DNA of 64,000 bases, taken from positions 54,328 to 118,327 of the forward strand of contig JAXMHQ010000012.1 of assembly GCA_046346665.1 (NCBI GenBank), written 5' to 3'. How positions within the stretch are numbered: the stretch's first letter is position 1; each line of letters starts with the position of its first letter. This stretch comes from JAXMHQ01 sp046346665. Lineage in GTDB: Bacteria > Verrucomicrobiota > Verrucomicrobiia > Limisphaerales > JAXMHQ01. Below the pieces are notes generated by a model that saw nothing but the letters and a program-made list of their open reading frames with translations, ran no database searches and was not told where the DNA came from. Below, piece by piece: positions 55,373 to 63,250 of this stretch. The position numbers were made by a program, and so were the translations under genes.

Positions 55373-56122
55373 ACCGGACCAAACAACATCGGGCCGCCTT
55401 CACGCTCGTCGAACTGCTGGTGGTGGTGGCAGTCATCGCGATTCTCGCCGCGCTGCTGCTGCCCGTGTTGTCCTCGGCCAAGCGCCGGGCCAAACGCACG
55501 ATCTGCCTGAACAACCTCAAGCAGTTCGCGCTCGCCGACACGATGTATCTCAACGATCACCAGCGGCTGCCGCCCGTGAACGACTTTGTGCCGAGCAGCA
55601 CGACGTTGGATCGCCTCACCACGATGGCGCAATACCTCGGCGTTACTTTGCCGTCCGGACCGTTGACCTCCTGGCCCAGGCGCGCCGAGCAGCCGCGCTG
55701 GATAAACTGTCCGATGGCCATCGAATCCGGCGTGGCGGAAGGCGTCACGCTCGGCTCGGGCCTTTACACCGGCTACATCTACGTCGGCGGCATCGAAGGC
55801 TCGTCACTGATCGCCAACGGCCTCGCCACCGTCATGAATCCCGGCCAGGCCGCCGACTCGCGCGCCACCAAACGTGGCGTGCTGTGGGCCGACATCCTCG
55901 ACGAATTCAGCACCTCCGACCCGCGCCGCTTCGAGTTCTTTCATCTCCTGCAAGCCGGTGAAGTATTCCGACTTTCGTTTTCATGCCGAGGAACTGGAAG
56001 GCATTCATCGCGCCTGGTCTGACGGCTCGGTGGAATGGACCAAAGGCAGCCGCCTAAAACTGACCGGCGACACCAGCCCCGACCTGCGCCTGAAACATGT
56101 GCTCGGGAACTATTACTTCTGA
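55369..56122 (+). pseudogene. Frameshifted pseudopilin gene
   Basis: It starts with a TTG overlapping the previous stop (TTGA). The N-terminus has the prepilin signature AFTLVELLVVVAVIAILAAL. Frame 1 stops at 56022, but the expected C-terminal pseudopilin pattern (YSDFRFHAEELEGIHRAW, then SDGSVEW) continues in the +1 frame to 56122. The shift lies between about 55935 and 55965. Unlike the gene before, no homopolymer explains it. Confidence 0.75.
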
Positions 56123-56137
56123 ATACCACCAAATCCC

Positions 56138-56995
56138 ATGAACTCTGAATCCATCAATCGTCGCGACGCGCTCCGCCTGCTGGCATTTGCCGCGGCGGCG
56201 GGGGCGATGCCGCAATCGCTTCAGGCTGCGGAAACCAACGCCGGCGCCAAAGTTGAAAAGCCGTTGCACCTCCACCCGCAACAGCAGTTGCAGATGGGCA
56301 GCGAACAGATCGCCATCCTTGTTTACCCGGAGTTCACCGCACTGGATGCGCTCGGACCGCATTATTTTCTCGCGGGCATGATGGGCGCAACCGTGCGCTT
56401 CGTGGCCAAGACACTCGACCCCGTTCCCTGTGAAGGCGCGAGCAAGGGCGGGTTCTGCGTGAAGCCGCAGCTCACGTTTGCTGATTGCCCGGAACAACTG
56501 GATTTGTTGCTTGTCCCCGGCGGATTGACCGGCACGTTCGCCGCCATCGAAGACAGAGCCACGATCAACTTCCTGAAAAGCCGCGCGGCAAAAACCAAAC
56601 TCGTTGGCAGCGTGTGCACGGGATCGCTCGTGCTCGGCGCGGCAGGTTTGCTCAAAGGTCGCAAAGCCACGAGCCACTGGCAGATGCTCGATGTGCTGAA
56701 AGAGGTCGGGGCAACCCCTGTAGCAGAGCGGATCGTGTTTGACGGCACGGACCGTGTCACCGCTGCAGGTGTCAGCGCGGGACTGGATTTGGGCTTGGAA
56801 CTCGTCCGTCGCTATCGCGGCGACTTCTATGCGAAGGGGATGCAACTCCTCGGCGAATACGATCCGCACCCCGCGTTCCCCGGAGGCGGCAATCCCAGGA
56901 CCGCCGATCCAACCGCCGTGAACATGCTCAACATGATGCACGCGCCGCTGGTTGAGAAGTTCAAAGCCACGATCGCCCATGCCGCATCGAAATAA
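56138..56995 (+). CDS. Exported DJ-1/PfpI family protein (isonitrile-hydratase-like)
   Basis: A 285-residue class I glutamine-amidotransferase-like protein. The N-terminus has a twin-arginine-like signal (NRRDALRLLAFAAAAGAMP). The domain begins at IAILVYPEFTALDALGP with the conserved Glu65. The nucleophile Cys160 lies in LVGSVCTGSLVLGAAGLL, and ATSHWQMLD and VTAAGVSAGLDLGL are typical of the GATase1 DJ-1/PfpI and AraC-linked subgroup. Isonitrile hydratase-like activity is possible. The signal peptide is unusual for this family, whose members are normally cytoplasmic. Confidence 0.85.
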   Translation: MNSESINRRDALRLLAFAAAAGAMPQSLQAAETNAGAKVEKPLHLHPQQQLQMGSEQIAILVYPEFTALDALGPHYFLAGMMGATVRFVAKTLDPVPCEGASKGGFCVKPQLTFADCPEQLDLLLVPGGLTGTFAAIEDRATINFLKSRAAKTKLVGSVCTGSLVLGAAGLLKGRKATSHWQMLDVLKEVGATPVAERIVFDGTDRVTAAGVSAGLDLGLELVRRYRGDFYAKGMQLLGEYDPHPAFPGGGNPRTADPTAVNMLNMMHAPLVEKFKATIAHAASK

Positions 56996-57008
56996 GGCCG
57001 AGGCCCGG

Positions 57009-57998
57009 ATGATGAATAGAACCATCATCGGCCTTGCTCTGTTATGGGTGAGTGTTCTCACTTGCGCCCCGGTGATGTGCTTCAGCCAGGCGTCGGCTGT
57101 CGCCAGTGCCGGTCATGAGCATCCAGCGATCCCGCGCGTCCTGCTTGAGCCTTCGGTGGATGACACGCTTGTTCAGGCGGAGTTGAGCAAAGTTGGCGGA
57201 GGCATGGTGGAGCGCGGTCAATTATTGTCCAAAGTCGAGTTGTTGAAGAAGCACCAAAACGTTTCGCTCGAACTTCCCAAGCTTTCGACCACGACGCGGG
57301 AAGACGAAGATTTGGCGGCCCGTTGCAGAGGTGCTGTGGTGGTGGTAGCGAGGATGGTGCGAATGGGTGCCTCCAATGACTGGGTGGCGCTGCCTGCAAC
57401 AGGGTTCTTCATTTCTGAGTCCGGCATGTTCGTTACGAGCTCTCACGTGATTCACGATCAGGATTACGAAGGAATGATTGTTCTGCTCGGCGACGGGCGT
57501 GTGCTGCCAGTGCGATCCGTGCTCGCAGATGATGAAGGGTATGATGTAGCCATCATGAAAGCGGAGGGCGGACCGGTTGCAGCACTCCCGCTGGAGGCGT
57601 CTGGCGAGACAGGCGGTCGAGTGGCGGTTATGAGCCATCCCGTGGGCCGCTTCTTCACTTTTGCCCAGGGGTCGATTACGCGCCGCAGCTTCCAGCATGA
57701 AGGCGCGCGGCTTCAAGAGATGGTCGAAATCTCCGCCGAATGTGGTCCAGGAAGCAGCGGTGCGCCCGTCGTTAATTCTCGTGGCAACGTGATCGGCTGG
57801 GTGGACGCGGTGCGAACCTGGCCCAATCCCGCCCTGCAAGGTTCTCTGCCCAGTCCCACGCTCACGTTTCGTGAGTGCGGGGTCACAGCAGACATCTTGC
57901 GCCTCGTCGAACAAGTCCGTGAGGCATCAGCGCGCAACGCGGTGAATTCAGCTTCCCGGACCGATTTGGCGGAAAGCCTCAAGGCTACGGCCCCATGA
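57009..57998 (+). CDS. Exported trypsin-like serine protease
   Basis: A 329-residue secreted peptidase of the S1/DegP-like type, without a PDZ domain. Signal peptide to about residue 30. The catalytic triad is visible: His146 in TSSHVIHD, Asp179 in GYDVAIM, Ser250 in CGPGSSGAPVVN. An N-terminal extension of about 100 residues of unknown fold precedes the protease. It is 13 bp downstream of the DJ-1/PfpI gene and 13 bp upstream of the CxxC protein, so an operon is likely. Substrate unknown. Confidence 0.88.
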   Translation: MMNRTIIGLALLWVSVLTCAPVMCFSQASAVASAGHEHPAIPRVLLEPSVDDTLVQAELSKVGGGMVERGQLLSKVELLKKHQNVSLELPKLSTTTREDEDLAARCRGAVVVVARMVRMGASNDWVALPATGFFISESGMFVTSSHVIHDQDYEGMIVLLGDGRVLPVRSVLADDEGYDVAIMKAEGGPVAALPLEASGETGGRVAVMSHPVGRFFTFAQGSITRRSFQHEGARLQEMVEISAECGPGSSGAPVVNSRGNVIGWVDAVRTWPNPALQGSLPSPTLTFRECGVTADILRLVEQVREASARNAVNSASRTDLAESLKATAP

Positions 57999-58011
57999 AT
58001 TTTAGCGACCA

Positions 58012-58446
58012 ATGAGTTCCTGCCGCTGCCTTAGATACAGATGGCGTATCGCAGTATCCCGCGCTTGTCGCTGGGGGATCGTGGTGGCGGTGTGTCTTTC
58101 GCTCGGTGCTCATTGGGGTGTTCTTCAGGCTGTCGCTTGGACGGGGATGATTGTCAGCTATTGCCATGACGGTTCTTTCGCCGAAGCGTTGAGCAAAACT
58201 TTCGACGGCCAACATCCTTGCTGCATGTGCAAGATGATCCAAAAGGGGCGCGCCGAAGAAAAAACGCAGGAGGGTCAACAGGCCAAACCCGGATCGAAGC
58301 AGGAACTGGGTATCGCGTGGAAGATCTTTGATTTCGATTTTTCCTGTGACATTGAGCGTGTCGCCTCCCCGGATGATACGGCAGAGCCCCGCCGCGAGGA
58401 ACCTCCCAAACCCCGGCCTCGAAAATCGCTTCCCAACTTTGTCTGA
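58012..58446 (+). CDS. Small membrane-anchored CxxC protein, paralogue 2
   Basis: A 144-residue protein with a hydrophobic helix (about 20-45) and TFDGQHPCCMCKMIQKGRA (Cys at about 69, 70 and 72), then a charged, Pro-rich tail ending KPRPRKSLPNFV. It is a paralogue of the protein at 52197, sharing the HW-x2-LQ-x-VAW-x-GM segment and the TFDG-x-HPC motif. The extra Cys after HPC distinguishes it. It precedes the cytochrome c and SCO genes by about 200 bp. Confidence 0.7.
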   Translation: MSSCRCLRYRWRIAVSRACRWGIVVAVCLSLGAHWGVLQAVAWTGMIVSYCHDGSFAEALSKTFDGQHPCCMCKMIQKGRAEEKTQEGQQAKPGSKQELGIAWKIFDFDFSCDIERVASPDDTAEPRREEPPKPRPRKSLPNFV

Positions 58447-58641
58447 AGTTGCTCCCCGCTGCTTGTAGAAATGACTGAGGCGCATTTTGGCGGAGTGATC
58501 CATTGGCAGTCCTCGAAATTATTCCGGTTGGCAGCGTCGCCGAACGGCAAATCGTGCCGCTCAAGCGGGCCGGACTTTCCATCTGGGAAGATTCGCAGCC
58601 AAAAAGCTTGAACCATTTGAAACAGAGAATTGAAAGAATCC

Positions 58642-59577
58642 ATGAAGAATCACATTTCAAGAAAATATGTTATCACCGCAGGGCTGCTGGCCTGTGCTGC
58701 GCAGCTCGTCTGCTCACAGACACCCATTAAAGACGTGATCGCACAAGTTGACCCGGCGACCGGCAAGGCAAAAGATGCTGCCACGGAATTTTCCGTGACC
58801 GGCATTATCGCGGCGAAGCTTGTGTTGCCAGACCAGAAAGTGCTGGCGTTCGTCCACAATCAGGGAGAACCCGCACTTGCCGTGTTGACTGATGGAAAGG
58901 ACGGTGCGCGACTCGTCCCGCGCGATGTCGTCACACTTGCCGGGAAGCTGGGAGACGGCCCGTTCGGAGCAGCACTTCTTCTCGATGCAGGAAGCGTTTC
59001 AGTGACGGAAAGTAACAAACCGTTCACCTCGGCATCGGTGGCAGGGGCATTGTTCAAAGACGCCTCTGCGATGGCCGGGCGTTACGTGCAGTTGACCAAT
59101 GTGACGTTTAGTGCGTCGAAGTTTGACGCGTCGGGCACGACCAAAGTCAAGTGCCAGGACGGAACGGAAGTTGCGTTACGCGTCACCAAATCCATCACTG
59201 ACCGGGAGGTTCCGGCCAGCGCAACGGATGTGTTCGGCGTGGTGGTGAAGTCCGGTAGCGAGTGGCAGTTGGTGGCCGCGCGCTTTCTGCCGGTGAACCG
59301 CAAGGCATGTCAGGAGCTTGCCACACAACGCACTTGCCTGTCGTGCCACAATCCAGACATCAACGTCATTGGACCGGCGTATCGTGACGTTGCCGCCAAG
59401 TATCGCAACGACCCAAATGCCCCCAGTGTTTTCATTGCCCAAATGGAAAACGGGGGCACCGGCAAATGGGGCACAAACGTCATGCTTTCCCTGAAAGCGC
59501 TTGTTCCGCCAGAAGACATGAAGACGCTTGCCGATTGGATTTATAGTTATCGCTGGGATGCCTTGCTGGCGGAATAA
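58642..59577 (+). CDS. Exported c-type cytochrome with N-terminal OB-like domains
   Basis: A 311-residue exported protein. Signal peptide to about residue 24. Residues about 30-215 look like two OB-fold-like beta domains (FSVTGIIAAKLVLPDQKVLA and AGRYVQLTNVTFSASKFD). The C-terminal 90 residues form a class I cytochrome c with heme site CLSCH at 232-236 and Met ligand candidates at 281 and 293. It begins the series cytochrome-SCO-SCO, 10 bp before the next gene, and is probably a small electron carrier for a copper oxidase. Confidence 0.83.
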   Translation: MKNHISRKYVITAGLLACAAQLVCSQTPIKDVIAQVDPATGKAKDAATEFSVTGIIAAKLVLPDQKVLAFVHNQGEPALAVLTDGKDGARLVPRDVVTLAGKLGDGPFGAALLLDAGSVSVTESNKPFTSASVAGALFKDASAMAGRYVQLTNVTFSASKFDASGTTKVKCQDGTEVALRVTKSITDREVPASATDVFGVVVKSGSEWQLVAARFLPVNRKACQELATQRTCLSCHNPDINVIGPAYRDVAAKYRNDPNAPSVFIAQMENGGTGKWGTNVMLSLKALVPPEDMKTLADWIYSYRWDALLAE

Positions 59578-59587
59578 AGGAAGCAAA

Positions 59588-60484
59588 ATGATGAGCAACT
59601 CATATCCCAAACACACATTCGCCAGGGCAAGGTCAGTAATAATCGCGCTGGCCACTCTCATGTTCGGAATCGGCCTGTCCGCTCAGAACAGTACCAACGT
59701 CGTGCATTACAACGTCAAAGGCGTGTTCCTTGAATCACGCAACAACGGAAGCAAAGCGCTCATCCGCCATGAGACAATCCCGGGTTACATGGACGCAATG
59801 ACGATGCCATTCACCGTGAAACGCCCAGACGAGCTTGGAACACTCAAGCCCGGTGACGAAATCATGTTCCGTCTCACCGTGACCGACACGGAGGACTGGA
59901 TTGACGAGATCCGGCGCACCGGCGCCAGCGGGCCCCCGCCGAAATCCCCGCCGCCGGCTGGCAGCGTCGCCGCCGAACTTGAACCCGGCGCGCCGGTCCC
60001 GGGCTGCGTTCTCACCAACCAATCCGGCAGAGCGCTCCGGCTCGATGGATTCCAAGGGCAGGCGCTGGCGTTCACGTTCTTCTTTTCGCGCTGTCCGCTG
60101 CCGACGTTTTGCCCGCGCATGAACAGCAACCTCGGCGTCGTGCAGACCGCCCTGCTGGCCGACGCCAGCCGCACCAACTGGCAACTGTTGTCGATCTCGT
60201 TCGATCCGCAGTTTGACACTCCGGGACAATTGAGCGGTCTGGCAGCGCTTTGCCACGCCGACAAGAACCACTGGAATTTCGCCACCGGCAGCCCCGAGGT
60301 CATTCGGCAACTTTCGGGCGCCTTTGGATTGATGGTCATCCCCGACGGGGCATCGTTCAGTCACAACCTGCGCACGGTCGTCGTGGATCCCGCGGGCCGC
60401 GTCCGGAGGGTTTTCACGGACAATGAATGGACGCCGGAGGAACTGGCCAGTGAGATGAAAGCCGCAATGTCTCACCAGCCATGA
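59588..60484 (+). CDS. CusF-like domain fused to SCO1/SenC copper chaperone
   Basis: A 298-residue exported protein. After the signal (to about 32), residues 40-110 resemble a CusF-like copper-binding domain (HETIPGYMDAMTMPF with His61, Met68, Met71 and Met73). Residues about 130-295 are SCO1/SenC thioredoxin-like, with the copper/thiol pair in SRCPLPTFCPRM (Cys169, Cys175) and His in FSHNLRT. SCO proteins normally have C-x3-C; the spacing here is C-x5-C. It is probably involved in copper delivery to cytochrome oxidase. AAGGAAG precedes the ATG. Confidence 0.85.
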   Translation: MMSNSYPKHTFARARSVIIALATLMFGIGLSAQNSTNVVHYNVKGVFLESRNNGSKALIRHETIPGYMDAMTMPFTVKRPDELGTLKPGDEIMFRLTVTDTEDWIDEIRRTGASGPPPKSPPPAGSVAAELEPGAPVPGCVLTNQSGRALRLDGFQGQALAFTFFFSRCPLPTFCPRMNSNLGVVQTALLADASRTNWQLLSISFDPQFDTPGQLSGLAALCHADKNHWNFATGSPEVIRQLSGAFGLMVIPDGASFSHNLRTVVVDPAGRVRRVFTDNEWTPEELASEMKAAMSHQP

Positions 60485-61122
60485 AATGGCATTCTGGCAA
60501 AGCGGTTCCGATGTTCCTGCTGCTGGTTCTCCTGGGTGCCGGCGGGCTCGTCGCGGCCATCTACCTGAAAGTCGAAAGGCAGCAGCGGGAGCCACTGCCG
60601 AAATTCGCGAGCCTCGGCGAGTTTACCTTCACCGAGCGCAGCGAGCGCCCGGTCACACAGGCCGACGTCGCAGGTAAAATCCTGGTGGTGGATTTCTTCT
60701 TTGCGAGTTGTTCGGCCGAATGCCAGGTGCTTGGCAGACGCATGCGCCGGGTGCAGGAACTGACTTCGGGGATGGAGGACGTCATGCTCCTGTCCTTCAC
60801 CGTCGACCCCATGTCCGACACTCCCAAAGTGCTCGCGCGGCGCGCCGAGGAGTTGTCCGCATCGACCAACCGCTGGCTGTTTCTCACCGGTCCCAAAACC
60901 AACCTCTATCCGTTCATCGAGACGCGCTTCCTGCTCGCCGCGGCCGCGGGCGACGCCGGGCCGTCCGGCGGCTACATCCACAGCAGCAAGATCGTGCTGG
61001 TGGATCGTCTCGGGGTGGTGCGGGGATATTACGACGGACTTGCGGTGGCGGCGCCGGACCGGATTCTCCGGGACATTCAGCGGCTCCGGAACGAGGATTC
61101 CGGCCGCCCGGATATCCGCTGA
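60481..61122 (+). CDS. SCO1/SenC family protein
   Basis: A 213-residue membrane-anchored thioredoxin-like copper chaperone. One N-terminal helix (about 10-30), then the SCO domain with the canonical C-x3-C in FASCSAECQVLG (Cys77, Cys81), FTVDPMSDTP, and the conserved His in GGYIHSSKIVLVD. It is coupled by ATGA to the CusF-SCO gene, so two different SCO proteins are made together, one with normal and one with expanded Cys spacing. Confidence 0.93.
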   Translation: MKWHSGKAVPMFLLLVLLGAGGLVAAIYLKVERQQREPLPKFASLGEFTFTERSERPVTQADVAGKILVVDFFFASCSAECQVLGRRMRRVQELTSGMEDVMLLSFTVDPMSDTPKVLARRAEELSASTNRWLFLTGPKTNLYPFIETRFLLAAAAGDAGPSGGYIHSSKIVLVDRLGVVRGYYDGLAVAAPDRILRDIQRLRNEDSGRPDIR

Positions 61123-61235
61123 GCGGCGGCCCGATGGTCGGGTTGGGGAGACGGCGGGCCTGTGCGCAAAACGGATATCCGGCCCCCGGCCGCTCCGTCG
61201 AGGCCGGGCTGCGAATGTGTGGCCGGAGCAGGAGG

Positions 61236-61321
61236 ATATCCGGGCATGAGCCATGAAATCTGGGCGCGGGCCTATGCCGAGCCGGGGTTGGTGAAGTGGG
61301 CCTTCGAGCGGCGGGCGGTGA
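61236..61321 (+). pseudogene. Decayed copy of the 3' end of the alpha/beta hydrolase gene
   Basis: Matches 51890-51974 at roughly nine of ten bases. It encodes YPGMSHEIWARAYAEPGLVK in place of YPGMGHEIWVRAYAEPGLVE. One extra G near the end moves the stop out of frame. No upstream part of the hydrolase is recognisable. It marks the right edge of the accessory block. Confidence 0.85.
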
Positions 61322-61378
61322 ATTGTCCATCCGGCCTTTACTCGTCCGGCGCCGGCCGGTTTAATGGAGACTGTTAAA

Positions 61379-62041
61379 ATGACGAAGCCGGTGACGAGCG
61401 AAATTTCCGATGCCGACCTGGTCCAGCGCGCGCAAGGCGGGGACCTGGACGCGTTCGAGGCGCTGACCAGTCGTTACGAAAACCGGGTATATTCCCTCGC
61501 GCTGCGGATGCTGCGGCACGAGCAGGATGCGGAGGACGTGACCCAGCAGGCGTTTTTGAGCGCGCTGGAGAACCTGGCGGGATTCCGGGGGGACGCGGGG
61601 TTTGCGACCTGGCTGCTTCGGATCGCGACCCACGCGGCGCTCAAGGTGATCCGGAAGCGCAAGGGGATCGACATGTCCTCGCTCGAGGCGGCGACGGAGG
61701 AGGAGGACAGTTATGGCGCGGTGCCGCACCCGGAGTATATTGCCGACTGGCGTCAGTCGCCGGAGGAACTGGTGCATCGGAACGAGCTGCGCCGGCTGCT
61801 GGAGGAGGCGCTGGAACAACTGGACGAGAAGTTCCGGCTGGTTTTCCTGTTGCGGGACGTGGAAGGGTTTTCGGTGAAGGAAACCGCCGAAGCGCTGGGC
61901 CTGAGCGAAGCGAACACGAAGGTGCGGCTGTTGCGGGCGCGGCTGCAGCTCCGGGAATGGCTGACGCAGAAGTTGGGCGACCCGGCGCGCCGCCTGGCGC
62001 CGCATGACCATGGTCCGGAAAAAAATGAGCCGGCGCTGTAA
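61379..62041 (+). CDS. ECF-type RNA polymerase sigma factor
   Basis: A 220-residue sigma-70 family protein with region 2 (LTSRYENRVYSLALRML, then HEQDAEDVTQQAFL) and region 4 (LDEKFRLVFLLRDVEGFSVK, then ETAEALGLSEANTKVRLLRA). It directs RNA polymerase to a small regulon, probably envelope or redox stress. GGAG lies 9 bases before ATG 61379, which is preferred over ATG 61364. It is followed 45 bp later by its likely anti-sigma factor. Confidence 0.95.
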   Translation: MTKPVTSEISDADLVQRAQGGDLDAFEALTSRYENRVYSLALRMLRHEQDAEDVTQQAFLSALENLAGFRGDAGFATWLLRIATHAALKVIRKRKGIDMSSLEAATEEEDSYGAVPHPEYIADWRQSPEELVHRNELRRLLEEALEQLDEKFRLVFLLRDVEGFSVKETAEALGLSEANTKVRLLRARLQLREWLTQKLGDPARRLAPHDHGPEKNEPAL

Positions 62042-62086
62042 CTTATTTCCTGATTGCGTCTCTGTTTGATCAGACGCTTGAACGCG

Positions 62087-62338
62087 ATGAAGTGCGAAGA
62101 ATTACTGGCGATGTTGAACGAATACGTGGATGGCACGGTGGATCCGGGCATCTGCGAACAGTTCGAGAAGCACCTGGCCGGGTGCAATCCATGCCAGGTG
62201 GTGGTGGATAACATCCGGAAGACCATCACGCTTTACCGCGAGGGCGAGGCCTATGAATTGCCGGTAGAATTCCGGCGCAAACTCCACGACACCCTGCGGC
62301 AGCGGTGGAAGGAGAAGTCGGCCGGCCGCCATGATTAA
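62087..62338 (+). CDS. Zinc-finger anti-sigma factor (zf-HC2)
   Basis: An 83-residue cytoplasmic protein with the ZAS motif: Cys3, His29, Cys33 and Cys36 (KHLAGCNPCQ). There is no transmembrane helix, so it is a soluble redox- or zinc-responsive anti-sigma of the RsrA/ChrR kind rather than a membrane-bound one. It is expected to bind the sigma factor encoded just upstream. Confidence 0.9.
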   Translation: MKCEELLAMLNEYVDGTVDPGICEQFEKHLAGCNPCQVVVDNIRKTITLYREGEAYELPVEFRRKLHDTLRQRWKEKSAGRHD

Positions 62339-62379
62339 CTTGTAACTTTTCGGCGCTTCGCGGCTCAGTTCCCGGCAGA

Positions 62380-62748
62380 ATGACGAACTGGATCGTTCCC
62401 ATCCTGGTTGCCGCCGGCATTGCCGGCCTTTTCCTCCTGAAACGTATGTCCTTTGTATCCTCCGAGACGGCCCAGAAACTCCTGGCTGAAGGCGCGCTGG
62501 TGATCGACGTCCGGTCGCCCGATGAATTCCGCGGCGGCGCCGTGCGCGGCGCGATCAATATTCCCCTGGAAAGCCTGGAGCAGACATTTCCGCGTCGTTA
62601 TCCCGACAAGAGCCGGGCGATCCTGCTGCATTGCCTGAGCGGCACGCGCAGCGGGATGGCCAAGAGCGCCCTGGCGGGATTGGGCTACACCAATGTGCAC
62701 AACCTGGGGTCCTTCGGCCGGGCGCGGGAGATCGTTGGGGCTAATTAA
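62380..62748 (+). CDS. Membrane-anchored rhodanese domain protein
   Basis: A 122-residue protein with an N-terminal helix (about 4-20) and a single rhodanese domain: VIDVRSPDEFRGGAVRGAIN and the active-site loop LLHCLSGTRSG with Cys85. It probably handles sulfane sulfur or redox at the membrane. It lies 41 bp after the anti-sigma gene and may belong to the same transcript. Confidence 0.92.
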   Translation: MTNWIVPILVAAGIAGLFLLKRMSFVSSETAQKLLAEGALVIDVRSPDEFRGGAVRGAINIPLESLEQTFPRRYPDKSRAILLHCLSGTRSGMAKSALAGLGYTNVHNLGSFGRAREIVGAN

Positions 62749-62764
62749 CCCGGAAGGAAAAACC

Positions 62765-62930
62765 GGCAATCTGACGATTGCGGCTACGGGGAAGGCGTGA
62801 CGCGAATTGACGCGGATGGTCGCGAATTCTTTGTTTCAACATCCCACCCCGGGACGGACGGCGTCCGCGCCGTCCCTGGCTGGTTCATATCAAATGGATG
62901 TTTGGTCCGGCGGGGACGCCGGCCCTCCCG
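62765..62930. repeat. Composite repeat: hairpin, word repeat and REP-like unit
   Basis: GGCAATCTGACGATTGCGG hairpin (62765), GACGCGAATTGACGCGGATG word (62799 onward), then a REP-like unit 62851-62930 with hairpins GGACGGCG/CGCCGTCC and CCGGCG/CGCCGG. Its loop sequence GGATGTTTGG is shared with the unit at 36321. It fills the gap between the rhodanese and DUF2892 genes. Confidence 0.75.
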
Positions 62931-63009
62931 AGATTTTACGTAACTTTTCCGGTGTTCGCGGCTCGATATTTTGGAAAAGACAATCTGCGAAGAACCAGAA
63001 AATAAAACC

Positions 63010-63237
63010 ATGAACATCCACCTGCTGATCCGCCGGTTCGCCGGCTCGTTTATTCTTGTGAGTCTCTTGCTGGCTCATTATGTGAGTCCGTACTGGCTGT
63101 GGTTCACGGCCTTTGTCGGATTCAACCTGCTTCAATCCTCGTTCACCAATTTCTGTCCTCTGGAAATGATCCTGCGCCGGGTGCGCGCCGGAAAGGGCGG
63201 CGATTGCGACAAGCCCGGCGCTTCGTGCTGTTCCTGA
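63010..63237 (+). CDS. DUF2892 small inner-membrane protein
   Basis: A 75-residue protein with two hydrophobic helices (about 10-27 and 28-46) and the DUF2892 signature FVGFNLLQSSFTNFCPLEMI. The C-terminus is Cys-rich (GDCDKPGASCCS). DUF2892 domains are often found next to or fused with rhodanese domains, as in YgaP, which fits the neighbouring rhodanese gene. Possibly linked to sulfur or metal stress. Confidence 0.88.
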   Translation: MNIHLLIRRFAGSFILVSLLLAHYVSPYWLWFTAFVGFNLLQSSFTNFCPLEMILRRVRAGKGGDCDKPGASCCS

Positions 63238-63250
63238 TCCTGAACAAAAA

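Noticed and set aside
58503..58730. A 75-codon frame before the cytochrome gene
   Set aside because: It overlaps the cytochrome start in another frame, has no motif, and its composition looks random.
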